From contig NZ_RJKR01000010.1 of NCBI RefSeq assembly GCF_003752025.1, forward strand, positions 211,732 to 275,731: a stretch of 64,000 nucleotides of DNA. The letters run 5' to 3'. A model generated the notes under the pieces. That model had not been told where the DNA came from. It searched no databases and saw only the letters and a program-made list of their open reading frames with translations. The first letter of the stretch is position 1. Each line of letters starts with the position of its first letter. Below, piece by piece: positions 25,341 to 33,975 of this stretch. The translations under genes and the position numbers were made by a program. Source of the DNA: Curtobacterium sp. PhB115. GTDB lineage: Bacteria; Actinomycetota; Actinomycetes; Actinomycetales; Microbacteriaceae.

Positions 25341-27729
25341 CGCGGATCCCCAGCTTCTCACCGAACGACGTCAGACGAAGGGTCGCGGGTGCCGGGTCGA
25401 GGAGTGCGATCCCGCGGAGTTCGTCCGGCGGCAGGTCGACGAAGAGCCGGACGTGGCCGGCGGGTTTCGACACTTCGCTCTTCCACGCCTCGCCGGTGCT
25501 CTGGTAGGACGGTGCGCTGTCCGGGCCGCCGACGGACGCGAACTGCGCGCGACGGGTCGGAGCCGTACCGTCCAGGTCGTCACGGACCACCGGCAACGCT
25601 CGTCCGTCGCGGATGCTCAGCGGCATCCGGTCCGGGTTGTGCACGAGCACGAACGAGAGCGCACGGTCGACCGGGCTTCCCGGCGACCAGACGCTGAAGG
25701 ACACCCCGGTCACCTGCTGCATGAAGTTCCGCAGCACGCGCACCGAGTACTGCAGCCGCACCAGACCCGAGTAGGTGATGGTCCGGATCGGTCCGGGCAC
25801 ACGATCGCCCGCCTGGAACGCGATCGGGACGAGGTGCAGGTCCCTTCCCCCTGCGGGCAGCGGGCCCGGGAACCGGAAGCCACCCGAGCGCTTGTACTGT
25901 TCGTGCGACACTTCGATCGGGGTGCTCGCGGCGATCGCGTCCGTCGCCGAGGCCCCGATGGGCGATGCGTACACCTGGACGGTCGCCGCCCCTTCCGGCC
26001 ATGCGAAGGTGAGGACCTGACGCGACACTCGCTCGACTATCCGCGCGTCGGTGATCGACCCGGGTCCGGCCTGCGACACCGAGGTCCCGACGAACGCTTG
26101 TCCGTCGAGCAACGTCACCGGCGTGAAGTACGCGCGCGTCCACCCGCGCGGCCACGGCACGGCGATCATCGAGACGCGACCGTCCTCCTCCGTCACGACC
26201 GGATCGCCGAGCGCAGCCTCGGCCGGCAGCGCGGCCTGTTCGAGCGCGGCCTCGTCGATCGGCCGGAGGTCCGCCCCCGGTGCGGGCGGGGTCTCGGTGC
26301 GGTAGAGCACGACACGACCGCCGCGCGGCGGGGTCCACCGGAGGTCGAACCGGCGGCCGTCGTCGATCCCGGTCATCGAGACCTCGAGGTCCCGGACCGG
26401 TTCGTGGACCTGCGAGATGAGCTTCGGCTCCGAGATCGGAGCGGACAGCTGCGTCGCACCGTCCACGTCAGCTTCTGCGAGCACCTCGTACAGGTACCGC
26501 CGTCCCCGTTCCGCAGCATCGTCGACGAAGCCGCCCAGGTTGTCCTGGCCGGAGGCGATGCGGTACTGCGGGTTGCCCCGGCCGATCGCCGCCCGCTCGA
26601 TGGGGATCCGGTAGACCTGCACCCTGCGGACCCCGGGCAGGGTCTGCCACTGTCCCACGACCCGCCCCTCGTCCTCGCGGAGCACGAAGCCGGTCGGGGT
26701 GACGACGATCGAACCCTGGGCGTGCAACACCGGCTGTTCGTCCCGGGCGCGGTCGGCGTCCGTGCCCACGTGCGCCCAGACCTGGACCGAACGGACGGCG
26801 CTCGTCTGCTCGATCGTGTCGGTCGCGGAGAGTCCGGTCGTCGCCGCGACGAAGTCCGCGAGGTCGGGGTTGTACGGCATGTACTCGTCGCTGATCACGA
26901 CCCGGTAGAGCACCGTTCCGGACGTCGGCGTCGCCGCGGACCAGCTGTACAGGAGCGTCCCGTCCGGCGCCACGGTCGCGGCGACAGGAACCGGCTGACG
27001 GTCGGACACCGCGTAGCCGTACTGGACGAACCCACGACCGAAGCCGAACTGGGCGTCCGGCCCCGGGGCAGCACCAGCACCCGCACCAGCGCTGACGCCG
27101 CCGGCGGCAGCCTCGGATCCCGCGACCGGTGACGGTGCGTGGTCGAGTCGGACGGTGGGCCGCGGCGGTGCCGGTGCCGGTTCGCCAGCGTCGACGGCGG
27201 GCGACGTCCCGACCGAGGCGAGGACGTCGGCGAGCTCCGGGGCGAACTCCGCGACGGAGGCCGACAGCCGAGCGCGCACCTGCTCCACCGTGGTGATCGT
27301 GGAGCGGGCGATCGTCCGGAGGGTGCTCGGTTTGAGGGCCGCGACCGAGTCACGTCCCGAGGCGAGCTCCTCATCGCGCCAGGCGGTGAGCGCCTCGAAC
27401 CGTCGCTCTGCCGTCGACTCCCCCGCAGCGTCGTCCCCGCCGGCAGCATCCTGTGGGACGGCCACGGGACGCTGGTACTCGACCGGGATGTCGATGTCCT
27501 CGACACCGGCGGCGACCTGATCGAGGAGGAACTGGATGGTGGGCCGCCAAGACTCGACCAGTTCGTCCTGCTCGCGGCCTGGGCGCCGATCCGACACCGC
27601 GTCGACGGACCCCGCCGCGGCGATGTCCTGCATCTGCGCGGCTGACGGCAGCGGGAACCCGAGCGGCGCGAATATCTCGAGCCAGTCGCGCAACAGCTCT
27701 TCGCGCTGCTGGGTGGTGTCGCCGGTCAT
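25330..27729 (-). CDS. Large protein with fibronectin type III-like repeats
   Basis: This is a 799-residue protein. Residues 1-75 are helical (REELLRDWLEIFAPLGFPLP...), possibly a small adaptor-like domain. A low-complexity Ala/Gly/Pro linker (180-225) ends in the motif AQFGFGRGF (226-234). Beyond this are several beta-sandwich repeats of fibronectin type III flavour, with phrases such as TLLYSWSAATPTSGTVLYRV, RRVQVYRIP, RRFDLRWTPPRGGRVVLYRT and VQVYASPIG. No signal peptide or membrane helix is visible, so it should be intracellular despite the fn3 domains. It is separated by 39 bases from the upstream membrane-protein gene and overlaps the GAP1-like gene. A scaffold or ligand-binding component is likely. 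The fn3 call is by pattern only. Confidence 0.6.
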   Translation of the reverse strand: MTGDTTQQREELLRDWLEIFAPLGFPLPSAAQMQDIAAAGSVDAVSDRRPGREQDELVESWRPTIQFLLDQVAAGVEDIDIPVEYQRPVAVPQDAAGGDDAAGESTAERRFEALTAWRDEELASGRDSVAALKPSTLRTIARSTITTVEQVRARLSASVAEFAPELADVLASVGTSPAVDAGEPAPAPPRPTVRLDHAPSPVAGSEAAAGGVSAGAGAGAAPGPDAQFGFGRGFVQYGYAVSDRQPVPVAATVAPDGTLLYSWSAATPTSGTVLYRVVISDEYMPYNPDLADFVAATTGLSATDTIEQTSAVRSVQVWAHVGTDADRARDEQPVLHAQGSIVVTPTGFVLREDEGRVVGQWQTLPGVRRVQVYRIPIERAAIGRGNPQYRIASGQDNLGGFVDDAAERGRRYLYEVLAEADVDGATQLSAPISEPKLISQVHEPVRDLEVSMTGIDDGRRFDLRWTPPRGGRVVLYRTETPPAPGADLRPIDEAALEQAALPAEAALGDPVVTEEDGRVSMIAVPWPRGWTRAYFTPVTLLDGQAFVGTSVSQAGPGSITDARIVERVSRQVLTFAWPEGAATVQVYASPIGASATDAIAASTPIEVSHEQYKRSGGFRFPGPLPAGGRDLHLVPIAFQAGDRVPGPIRTITYSGLVRLQYSVRVLRNFMQQVTGVSFSVWSPGSPVDRALSFVLVHNPDRMPLSIRDGRALPVVRDDLDGTAPTRRAQFASVGGPDSAPSYQSTGEAWKSEVSKPAGHVRLFVDLPPDELRGIALLDPAPATLRLTSFGEKLGIRGGR

Positions 27730-27768
27730 GGGGTCTGCTCCTGTGTGGTCATGGAGATGGGATGGTGA

Positions 27769-30369
27769 TCAGAAGCGAGGCGCATCGTCGCTGCCGAAGA
27801 GCGTGACGCGCTGGACCTCGGTCGCCCAAGCCGTGAACTCGTACATCGGGATCGCGGTCGTCAGCTCTGTCTGTGTCGCGATCACGGACAGGCCGTCGGT
27901 GTTGCGCCGTCCCCATGCGGTCCGCACGGTCGGGGCGTCGGACGCCTGCGCCGCCGCGGTGAGGACGGAGGGGTCGAACGCACCAGCCGTCACACCGTCA
28001 CCGATGCCCCCGACGAAGTCGGCGAGTGGAGTGGGTCCGGTCTCCGTGTCCACACGGTCGAGCACGGAAGCGATCACTTCCGGGAACGTCGTGCGCAGCT
28101 GCGCCCGGGTCTCGGACCACATCCGCTCCGCGACCGCGCTCCCGACGCCGGATGCCGTGACCGAGTCGGCGAACCGAGTCAGGATCGAACCAGGTCCGGA
28201 CGAGGTCTCGCGGAGCAGTGCGCGGGCGTCACCACGGAGCCGCTGTCCTTCCGGTCCGACGACGCTCGCGGCGCTCTCGAGCGCTGCGTTCCACGGCGCA
28301 TCGAGCCAGCGCACCCGGAACAGGTGGTCACGGATCGTCAGGGCAGCCGAAGCGATCGCCGCGCTGTCCACCTGGACCGACCCGACAGCGACGCTGAGCG
28401 GCAGCGGCGCCCCGAGCCTGATCGGTCGATCGCTCGTCGTCGTGCCCTCGCCGAGCGGACGTTCCAGGACACCGCCGATGATCGCCGACCACGCGAGGAA
28501 CTGCCCGTACGCGTCGGTGGTGCGCTTCAGGTCGCGGACGGCCTGTCGGAGGTTGCTCCGAGCTGCCTCTGCCTGCGACGCCGCAGCGTCCCGGGCATTG
28601 AGGATCCGGAACAGCTCTCGCTGGTTGCGGGCGAACGTGGTGATGCCGATGACCAACCACGCGACCACGACGACCGCGGCGGTGATGCCGACGGCCTTCC
28701 AGGTGAGCACGTCCGTCCAGCGGAGCACTCCGAGCACCACGAGGACGACGACCATGCCGATCGTCATCAACCGCAGTGCCCGCGCGAACCGTTGCTGGGC
28801 ACGGATCGCGCTGTCGTCCACGTCGGTCGTCCCCCCGGTGCGCAGCAGGTCGAGGAGCTCACGCACCTCCTGGGCAGTCCGCGTCACCGCACCCCCCAGG
28901 GGCTCTGCCACCTGGGTTGCGAAACTCGTGCGCTGTAGGGCCGTCCACTCTCGGAGACGCCCGAGCGTCCGCCCCGCGTCGAGGCCGAGGGCGACGTCGT
29001 CGTTCTCGGTCCGGACCAGCACCCTGTGCTGCTCGGTGATGCCGAGGACGTCGTAGCCGTCGAGCGTCGGGAGGCCGAGCGTCGGTGCAGCGTCCGTGAA
29101 CCGGGTCGAACGCGGGGGAACGATCTGTGCGGGGTCCGTCACGATGGCACGTTGCGTCCCGATCGTCACCGGCGGGAGTGCCGTCACACGTTCGCCAGCG
29201 TCGGCGAGCGTGAGTGCGGCACTCGCGTAGTCAGACCACAGCGCCGACAGGTCGGTCGGGGCAAGGTGTGCTCGGGTCTCCCCCTCGTCGACGAGCACCG
29301 AGTCGATCGCCTCGGCCGCCCGCCCGAGCGCTTCCCAATCAGCAGGAGCGCCATCTGCCGAGACCCCGTTGACGACGACCGCGTACGCAGCCGGGTCAGC
29401 GCCGAACACCGCACGGTGGACGCGCGACGCAACTGCCGAGGACACCCGGTTGACGGTGCGTCGGTACCACTGCGCAGGCGCAGAACGCAGCGCAGCCCAG
29501 AGGAACCCGAAGAACATCCGGATTGCGGTCCACGCACCGATCGGTCTGGGAGCGACGGCACGGACCGTCTCACGCGGTCCGCGGAGGACGTCTGCGTGTC
29601 GACTCCAGAGCGCCTTCGCCATGGTCGACGTCGCGAGTGGGACGTCCTCGACCGCGAGGACGGCCGGGCCGCTCCCGACGGGCAGCGGCAGTCCATCGGA
29701 GGTCGAAGTCACGAGTCGTCTGAGTTCCTGCTCCGCGTCCGTGGAGTCGAGGCGTCGGAAGTACGACCGAGCGAGCCGCACGACCTCACCCGGAGCGATC
29801 GACTCGTCATCGAGTGGACCGCCGGTCACGCCGCGCCACAGCCCCGCCAGGCCGGCGAGCACCGACGCGGCGTGGGCTGCGAGCACACGGTCGTCGACGT
29901 TCGCGGTGAGCAACATCCTCCCCCGACCAGGGGCGGTGGTCTGCTCCGGTGCGACGACGACGTTGTGCCAGCCGCTCCGCGCGAGGTCGTCGGTCGTGGC
30001 GGGATCACCAGCCCGCACGATGGTCAGGCGGATCCGGGTGAGCCCAGCAGCGCTGCCGCTCGCCTCCAGTGTCTGCGCGACCTGCTGCTCGACGGCCGAA
30101 GCAACCCGCGCCTCCGTCCCGGATCGGAGCGGCAGGAGGACGACGAGCCGCACGCGCTCGATCGCACGCCCGGTGAACGCGCTCTGGAGTGGCCCGCCGC
30201 GCACGGCACCATCCTCGATGAACAGTCCATCGATCGAGAGTTCCGACACCGAGCGGGGTTCCACCCAGACGACGTCGTCCACGACACCGGCGGCCGACCA
30301 GTCGGTGAGGACTTCGCGGACGGGATCCGCCGCACCCGACGGAGCGAGGACGACGACGAGGTCCGCCAC
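27769..30369 (-). CDS. Unknown large membrane protein (two central membrane helices)
   Basis: This 866-residue protein has no recognised family. Residues 1-180 look like an alpha/beta domain (LVVVLAPSGAADPVREVLTD, VRLVVLLPLRSGTEARVASA). Two membrane helices lie centrally (about 529-549, LMTIGMVVVLVVLGVL; 556-579, VGITAAVVVVAWLVIGI). They are followed by a coiled segment (LFRILNARDAAASQAEAARS) and a 250-residue C-terminal domain. Both ends are predicted cytoplasmic, so it could anchor the complex to the membrane. The GTG start overlaps the tubulin-like gene's TAG stop by one base. It is probably an obligate partner of the tubulin-like protein, judged from coupling alone. Confidence 0.6.
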   Translation of the reverse strand: MADLVVVLAPSGAADPVREVLTDWSAAGVVDDVVWVEPRSVSELSIDGLFIEDGAVRGGPLQSAFTGRAIERVRLVVLLPLRSGTEARVASAVEQQVAQTLEASGSAAGLTRIRLTIVRAGDPATTDDLARSGWHNVVVAPEQTTAPGRGRMLLTANVDDRVLAAHAASVLAGLAGLWRGVTGGPLDDESIAPGEVVRLARSYFRRLDSTDAEQELRRLVTSTSDGLPLPVGSGPAVLAVEDVPLATSTMAKALWSRHADVLRGPRETVRAVAPRPIGAWTAIRMFFGFLWAALRSAPAQWYRRTVNRVSSAVASRVHRAVFGADPAAYAVVVNGVSADGAPADWEALGRAAEAIDSVLVDEGETRAHLAPTDLSALWSDYASAALTLADAGERVTALPPVTIGTQRAIVTDPAQIVPPRSTRFTDAAPTLGLPTLDGYDVLGITEQHRVLVRTENDDVALGLDAGRTLGRLREWTALQRTSFATQVAEPLGGAVTRTAQEVRELLDLLRTGGTTDVDDSAIRAQQRFARALRLMTIGMVVVLVVLGVLRWTDVLTWKAVGITAAVVVVAWLVIGITTFARNQRELFRILNARDAAASQAEAARSNLRQAVRDLKRTTDAYGQFLAWSAIIGGVLERPLGEGTTTSDRPIRLGAPLPLSVAVGSVQVDSAAIASAALTIRDHLFRVRWLDAPWNAALESAASVVGPEGQRLRGDARALLRETSSGPGSILTRFADSVTASGVGSAVAERMWSETRAQLRTTFPEVIASVLDRVDTETGPTPLADFVGGIGDGVTAGAFDPSVLTAAAQASDAPTVRTAWGRRNTDGLSVIATQTELTTAIPMYEFTAWATEVQRVTLFGSDDAPRF

Positions 30370-33300
30370 TAGAACGCACCTCCGTCCGGCACGACGACCT
30401 CGTTCGGCGCGGCCACGGGAGCAGGCCCGGACCCTGTCGGCGAAGGGCGGTGATCGCGTGCATCCTGCACGACGGCGCGGAGTTCCGCGAGTACGACGTA
30501 CGCGTCCTCGGCGAGGTCCCGGAAGAACGGCGTCGCTGAGGCGGTCCCGCGATCCGGGACCCTCGCGAAGGTACCGGTGGCCGCAGGACCTGAGAATTCG
30601 GGCCCGACGTAGTTCTCACCGATGAAGGCGTGGATGCGGTCGAGCCAGGCGAGAGCTCCGTCGGCACGCTCGACCGCGGTCCGCTCGACGCCGGCGACGA
30701 CGCCGTCGACGCCGGAACGGGTTCGTGGCTCCCAGACCCAGGCAGCGATCCGCTCGCGCGCAGCGGTCGTCCCGATGCCCTGCGCCGGGCCACCGTCGGT
30801 ACTGGCGTCGGCCAGAGATCTCAGCAGGACGTACGGACGGAGCGGTGTGAGGTCGAAGCCCCCGCCCTCGTGGACGCGCGCGATCGCGATGAGCAATGAC
30901 TCGAGCACCGCCGGCATCCAGTCGTTCCGAGCGAGGAACCGGCTCGGCGGCGTCAGGAGCGGATTCGGGAACGGTGCCCAGGTGCTGGTCTGCGGGTCCC
31001 AGATGGTGACCGGGTCCGTGTACGGCTCGTTCGGCAGGACGATCTCCCCGGTCAGCTGGCCGATGAACCAACCCGCGACCATCGCTCGGCGTTCTTCCGG
31101 TCCCATCGGGAGCGACGCCGTGAGCGGGCGAGCCCTGCGCCACTTCCACCAGTCCGCGCGCGCCTGTGCCGGGAGCGAGCCCCACTGTGCCGCCACCGGC
31201 CCGAGGACGGAGCCGAAGACCAACGGCGAGTAGTTCGGGTAGGACCCGAAGATGTCGATCCGAGTGACGCCCTCGGCGCCGGTCAGGGCGTTCGCGAAGT
31301 TGTCGACGCTCGTCGAGTCGACACGCGGGTCCTCGGAGAGGACGGAGCGGAGGGTCTCGGTGACCGTCCCCTCTTCGGCGAACGGTACGGTCGAGAACTT
31401 GTACCGGTACTCGACCTGACGCTGGTGGATGCGCTGGACGCCGACGGCGTTGACACTGACCAGGGGCCGCGCGAGCGAGAGGGCCTCACGGAACCGGGTC
31501 GCGATCTGGGTCGCGCGTTCAGTTCGTTCGAACTCGGTGGCGTTCTCGCCGCGGACGAACGACTTCAACGACGTCCGGCAGAACACGTCGAAGCTCTCGT
31601 CCGGACGGCGGACGAACGCCCTCGCACGATCGAGGACCTCTTCGACCTTCGCGTGTACCGTGAAGCGCGCAGTTGCGGGGACCTCGACGACGTCCGTCTC
31701 CGGGTTGACGGAGAACACCCGAGACCGCCAAGGGATGTCCAGCTCGACGAGGCCACGTGGGGCTTGGTCACCGCCGGTCGTCTTCCAGAGGCCACGGACC
31801 GCCGACTGGACCACTGCGGAGCGCGCCGCGGGGAACGACGTGCCGATCTCCGGCTCGACTGCGCCACGAACGTCCGCCTCGTACTGTGCGGGGAACTCGG
31901 ACGCGCGCGTGAGCAGCACCTCGTTGTGCGCGACGTCGAAACGCGGTGGGACGACGACGTCGTCGTCGGACGGCCACGCTCGGTACACCGTCGTCTCGAG
32001 ACGAGCGAGCCCGACGCCGTCGGTGCTCGCCTCACGGTCTCGTTCGAGCAGTCGCAAGGACTCGAGGACGGCCGAACGGAGCGGCGTGACGAGGTTGCCG
32101 CGAGCATCTGCGAGGAGTGCGCCGGCGAGTTCCGCCGACTCGCTCCAGAGCACGTTCTGGTACTGCGTGCGGAACTCGACGATCAGCTCGTCGACGACGG
32201 CGGAACTGTTGGTGATCCGGCCGCGCATCGCCGCGATGCGGTCGGCGAACCGCTTCGGCACGGAGTCGATCTCGAGACGCCGTGATCCGATCTGCTCGAG
32301 GAGCGGCGCGACCGAGTTCTCGATGTAGATGTCGAGCCGTTCGAGCAGCAGCGCGGCGTACGCGAGACCGAAGGTCCCGATCGCCTCGTCGACGACGTCC
32401 GTGAGACGACGGACGAAGGACTCCTGCCACCCGTACGCCCAGCGGAAGGCGGTCTGGGACACGGCCTTGAGCGCGAGGGAACGGTTCCGCGACAGGAACC
32501 CACGAACGGTGCCGAGCCACTCCGCGGCGACGGTGTCACCGCCGTCGGCACGAGGAACCCCGTTGGCGATGTGCTGGTCCACCAGGCGAGCAGCTTCCTT
32601 CGCCGAGGCATCCCGGTCGAAGGCGGTCTCAGCGAACCAGGCCTGGACCTGCTGCGGAGTGGGCGCAGCGCCGTCCTCGGCCGGGAGGGCGAGCGCAGCG
32701 AGCACTCGGCTCCACTGCCCGTCCAGGAGGACAGACGCCTGCTGCTGCGACGACGAGGTGTCACCGCGCTGCATGTGTCCGACGACGAGCCGATCCGCCG
32801 CCGAGCGAGCGATGCGCTGTGCCGCGTACTCGCGGTAGCGCTCACGGCCCATGCCGAGGCTGGCGAACCCGAACGACCCCCACTGCAGCTTGTCCCACGA
32901 CACACCCCACCCCAGCGGGTTCCGGTCGCCACCCAGTCCACCGGTGTTCGTCAGGTCGTACGCGGCGAACTGCTCAGCGGCCGTGCCGCTCGCGATCAAC
33001 GCTGCCAGTCCACGCCCGAGCCCGCGGTACACGGCCTGCTGGCTGCCGTCGCCGAACAGTGTCTGCTCGGCTCCGACGAAGCGCCCGACCGGGAACACGC
33101 GCTGGAACGGGACGGCCCTGGCTGTCGACACCGTCTGCCCGAGCGCGCGGAGCACGTCCACGTCGTGGTCGCGCGCTGCGCCCGACTGCGCTGCGACGAT
33201 CTCGCCGAGCATCGCGAGGGAGTTGCTCCGGACCCCGGACCTGGCCGGTTCGGGCAGCCCGTCGAAGATGTCGGCCGACACCATGAACATGCCGACGAGT

Positions 33301-33920
33301 TCGGGCTCGAGGTTCGGGAGGAGTCCGAGGATCCGTGCGACGTCCAGTGCCATCGACGCTCCGGCGCCGCCGGCCATGGACGACACGAGCAGCACGATGG
33401 GCGGGTCGTTCGGCGAGAAGTCCCCCAGCCCGGGCACACGCTGGCTGAGTGCCGTCATCTCGGCGTTGGTCTCGAGACGGTAGAGCTCCGTCCACGCTCG
33501 CTGCAACCCCGCGCGGACGTCCTCCGTCCGGCTCAGGGCGATCATCCGGCCCACGGCCCGGTACTGTCCGGCACCCTGTGAGATCGCCACGGGCACCTCG
33601 CCCGGAGCACGCGGTGCCCACGTCCCGATGTCACCGAGAGCGTCCGCCGAGCGGAGACGCTCGCTGATCCCCTCGTCCAGCACCGAGTACCCGACGCCGG
33701 TCGCACCGGTGCCGATGTACTGGCCGCCGAGGTCCGGCACCGTCGGGAGCGGTTTCGCCTCGGCGTTCGCGGCGACCGGGACGTCGACCTGGACGAACTG
33801 CCACCCGGCGGGCAACGACTCGATGCCGTGCCGCGCGAGGTCGGACTGCAGTTGGTCCATCAGGTACGACAGCGTTGCGCCACCGGAACCGCCGCAACCG
33901 ACGATGAGGAACTTCTTCAT
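30369..33920 (-). CDS. Tubulin-like (Tubulin_2-type) protein
   Basis: This is an 1183-residue protein whose first 400 residues look like a divergent tubulin/FtsZ-fold GTPase. It opens MKKFLIVGCGGSGGATLSYL, the Rossmann-like first loop. The tubulin signature appears as VSSMAGGAGASMALDVARIL (GGAGAS at 184-189, in place of GGGTGS). Similar proteins form the 'tubulin-like' family. The remaining roughly 780 residues are helical and of unknown fold, far longer than FtsZ. ATG 33920 is chosen for GGAAG a few bases upstream and the perfect N-terminal motif, although the frame is open to 34082. It is 55 bases downstream of the exported vWA gene. A membrane-associated or filament-forming NTPase in the system is plausible; polymerisation is inferred. 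Confidence 0.72.
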   Translation of the reverse strand: MKKFLIVGCGGSGGATLSYLMDQLQSDLARHGIESLPAGWQFVQVDVPVAANAEAKPLPTVPDLGGQYIGTGATGVGYSVLDEGISERLRSADALGDIGTWAPRAPGEVPVAISQGAGQYRAVGRMIALSRTEDVRAGLQRAWTELYRLETNAEMTALSQRVPGLGDFSPNDPPIVLLVSSMAGGAGASMALDVARILGLLPNLEPELVGMFMVSADIFDGLPEPARSGVRSNSLAMLGEIVAAQSGAARDHDVDVLRALGQTVSTARAVPFQRVFPVGRFVGAEQTLFGDGSQQAVYRGLGRGLAALIASGTAAEQFAAYDLTNTGGLGGDRNPLGWGVSWDKLQWGSFGFASLGMGRERYREYAAQRIARSAADRLVVGHMQRGDTSSSQQQASVLLDGQWSRVLAALALPAEDGAAPTPQQVQAWFAETAFDRDASAKEAARLVDQHIANGVPRADGGDTVAAEWLGTVRGFLSRNRSLALKAVSQTAFRWAYGWQESFVRRLTDVVDEAIGTFGLAYAALLLERLDIYIENSVAPLLEQIGSRRLEIDSVPKRFADRIAAMRGRITNSSAVVDELIVEFRTQYQNVLWSESAELAGALLADARGNLVTPLRSAVLESLRLLERDREASTDGVGLARLETTVYRAWPSDDDVVVPPRFDVAHNEVLLTRASEFPAQYEADVRGAVEPEIGTSFPAARSAVVQSAVRGLWKTTGGDQAPRGLVELDIPWRSRVFSVNPETDVVEVPATARFTVHAKVEEVLDRARAFVRRPDESFDVFCRTSLKSFVRGENATEFERTERATQIATRFREALSLARPLVSVNAVGVQRIHQRQVEYRYKFSTVPFAEEGTVTETLRSVLSEDPRVDSTSVDNFANALTGAEGVTRIDIFGSYPNYSPLVFGSVLGPVAAQWGSLPAQARADWWKWRRARPLTASLPMGPEERRAMVAGWFIGQLTGEIVLPNEPYTDPVTIWDPQTSTWAPFPNPLLTPPSRFLARNDWMPAVLESLLIAIARVHEGGGFDLTPLRPYVLLRSLADASTDGGPAQGIGTTAARERIAAWVWEPRTRSGVDGVVAGVERTAVERADGALAWLDRIHAFIGENYVGPEFSGPAATGTFARVPDRGTASATPFFRDLAEDAYVVLAELRAVVQDARDHRPSPTGSGPAPVAAPNEVVVPDGGAF

Positions 33921-33975
33921 GCGACTTCCGTTTCTGCGGTGGTCGGATCGAGCAAGGTGGTGGAGGACGACGAGG

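Noticed and set aside
30369..33920. FtsZ or bona fide tubulin
   Set aside because: It is three times the length of FtsZ, and the signature loop is GGAGAS, not GGGTGS; it fits the divergent tubulin-like family better.
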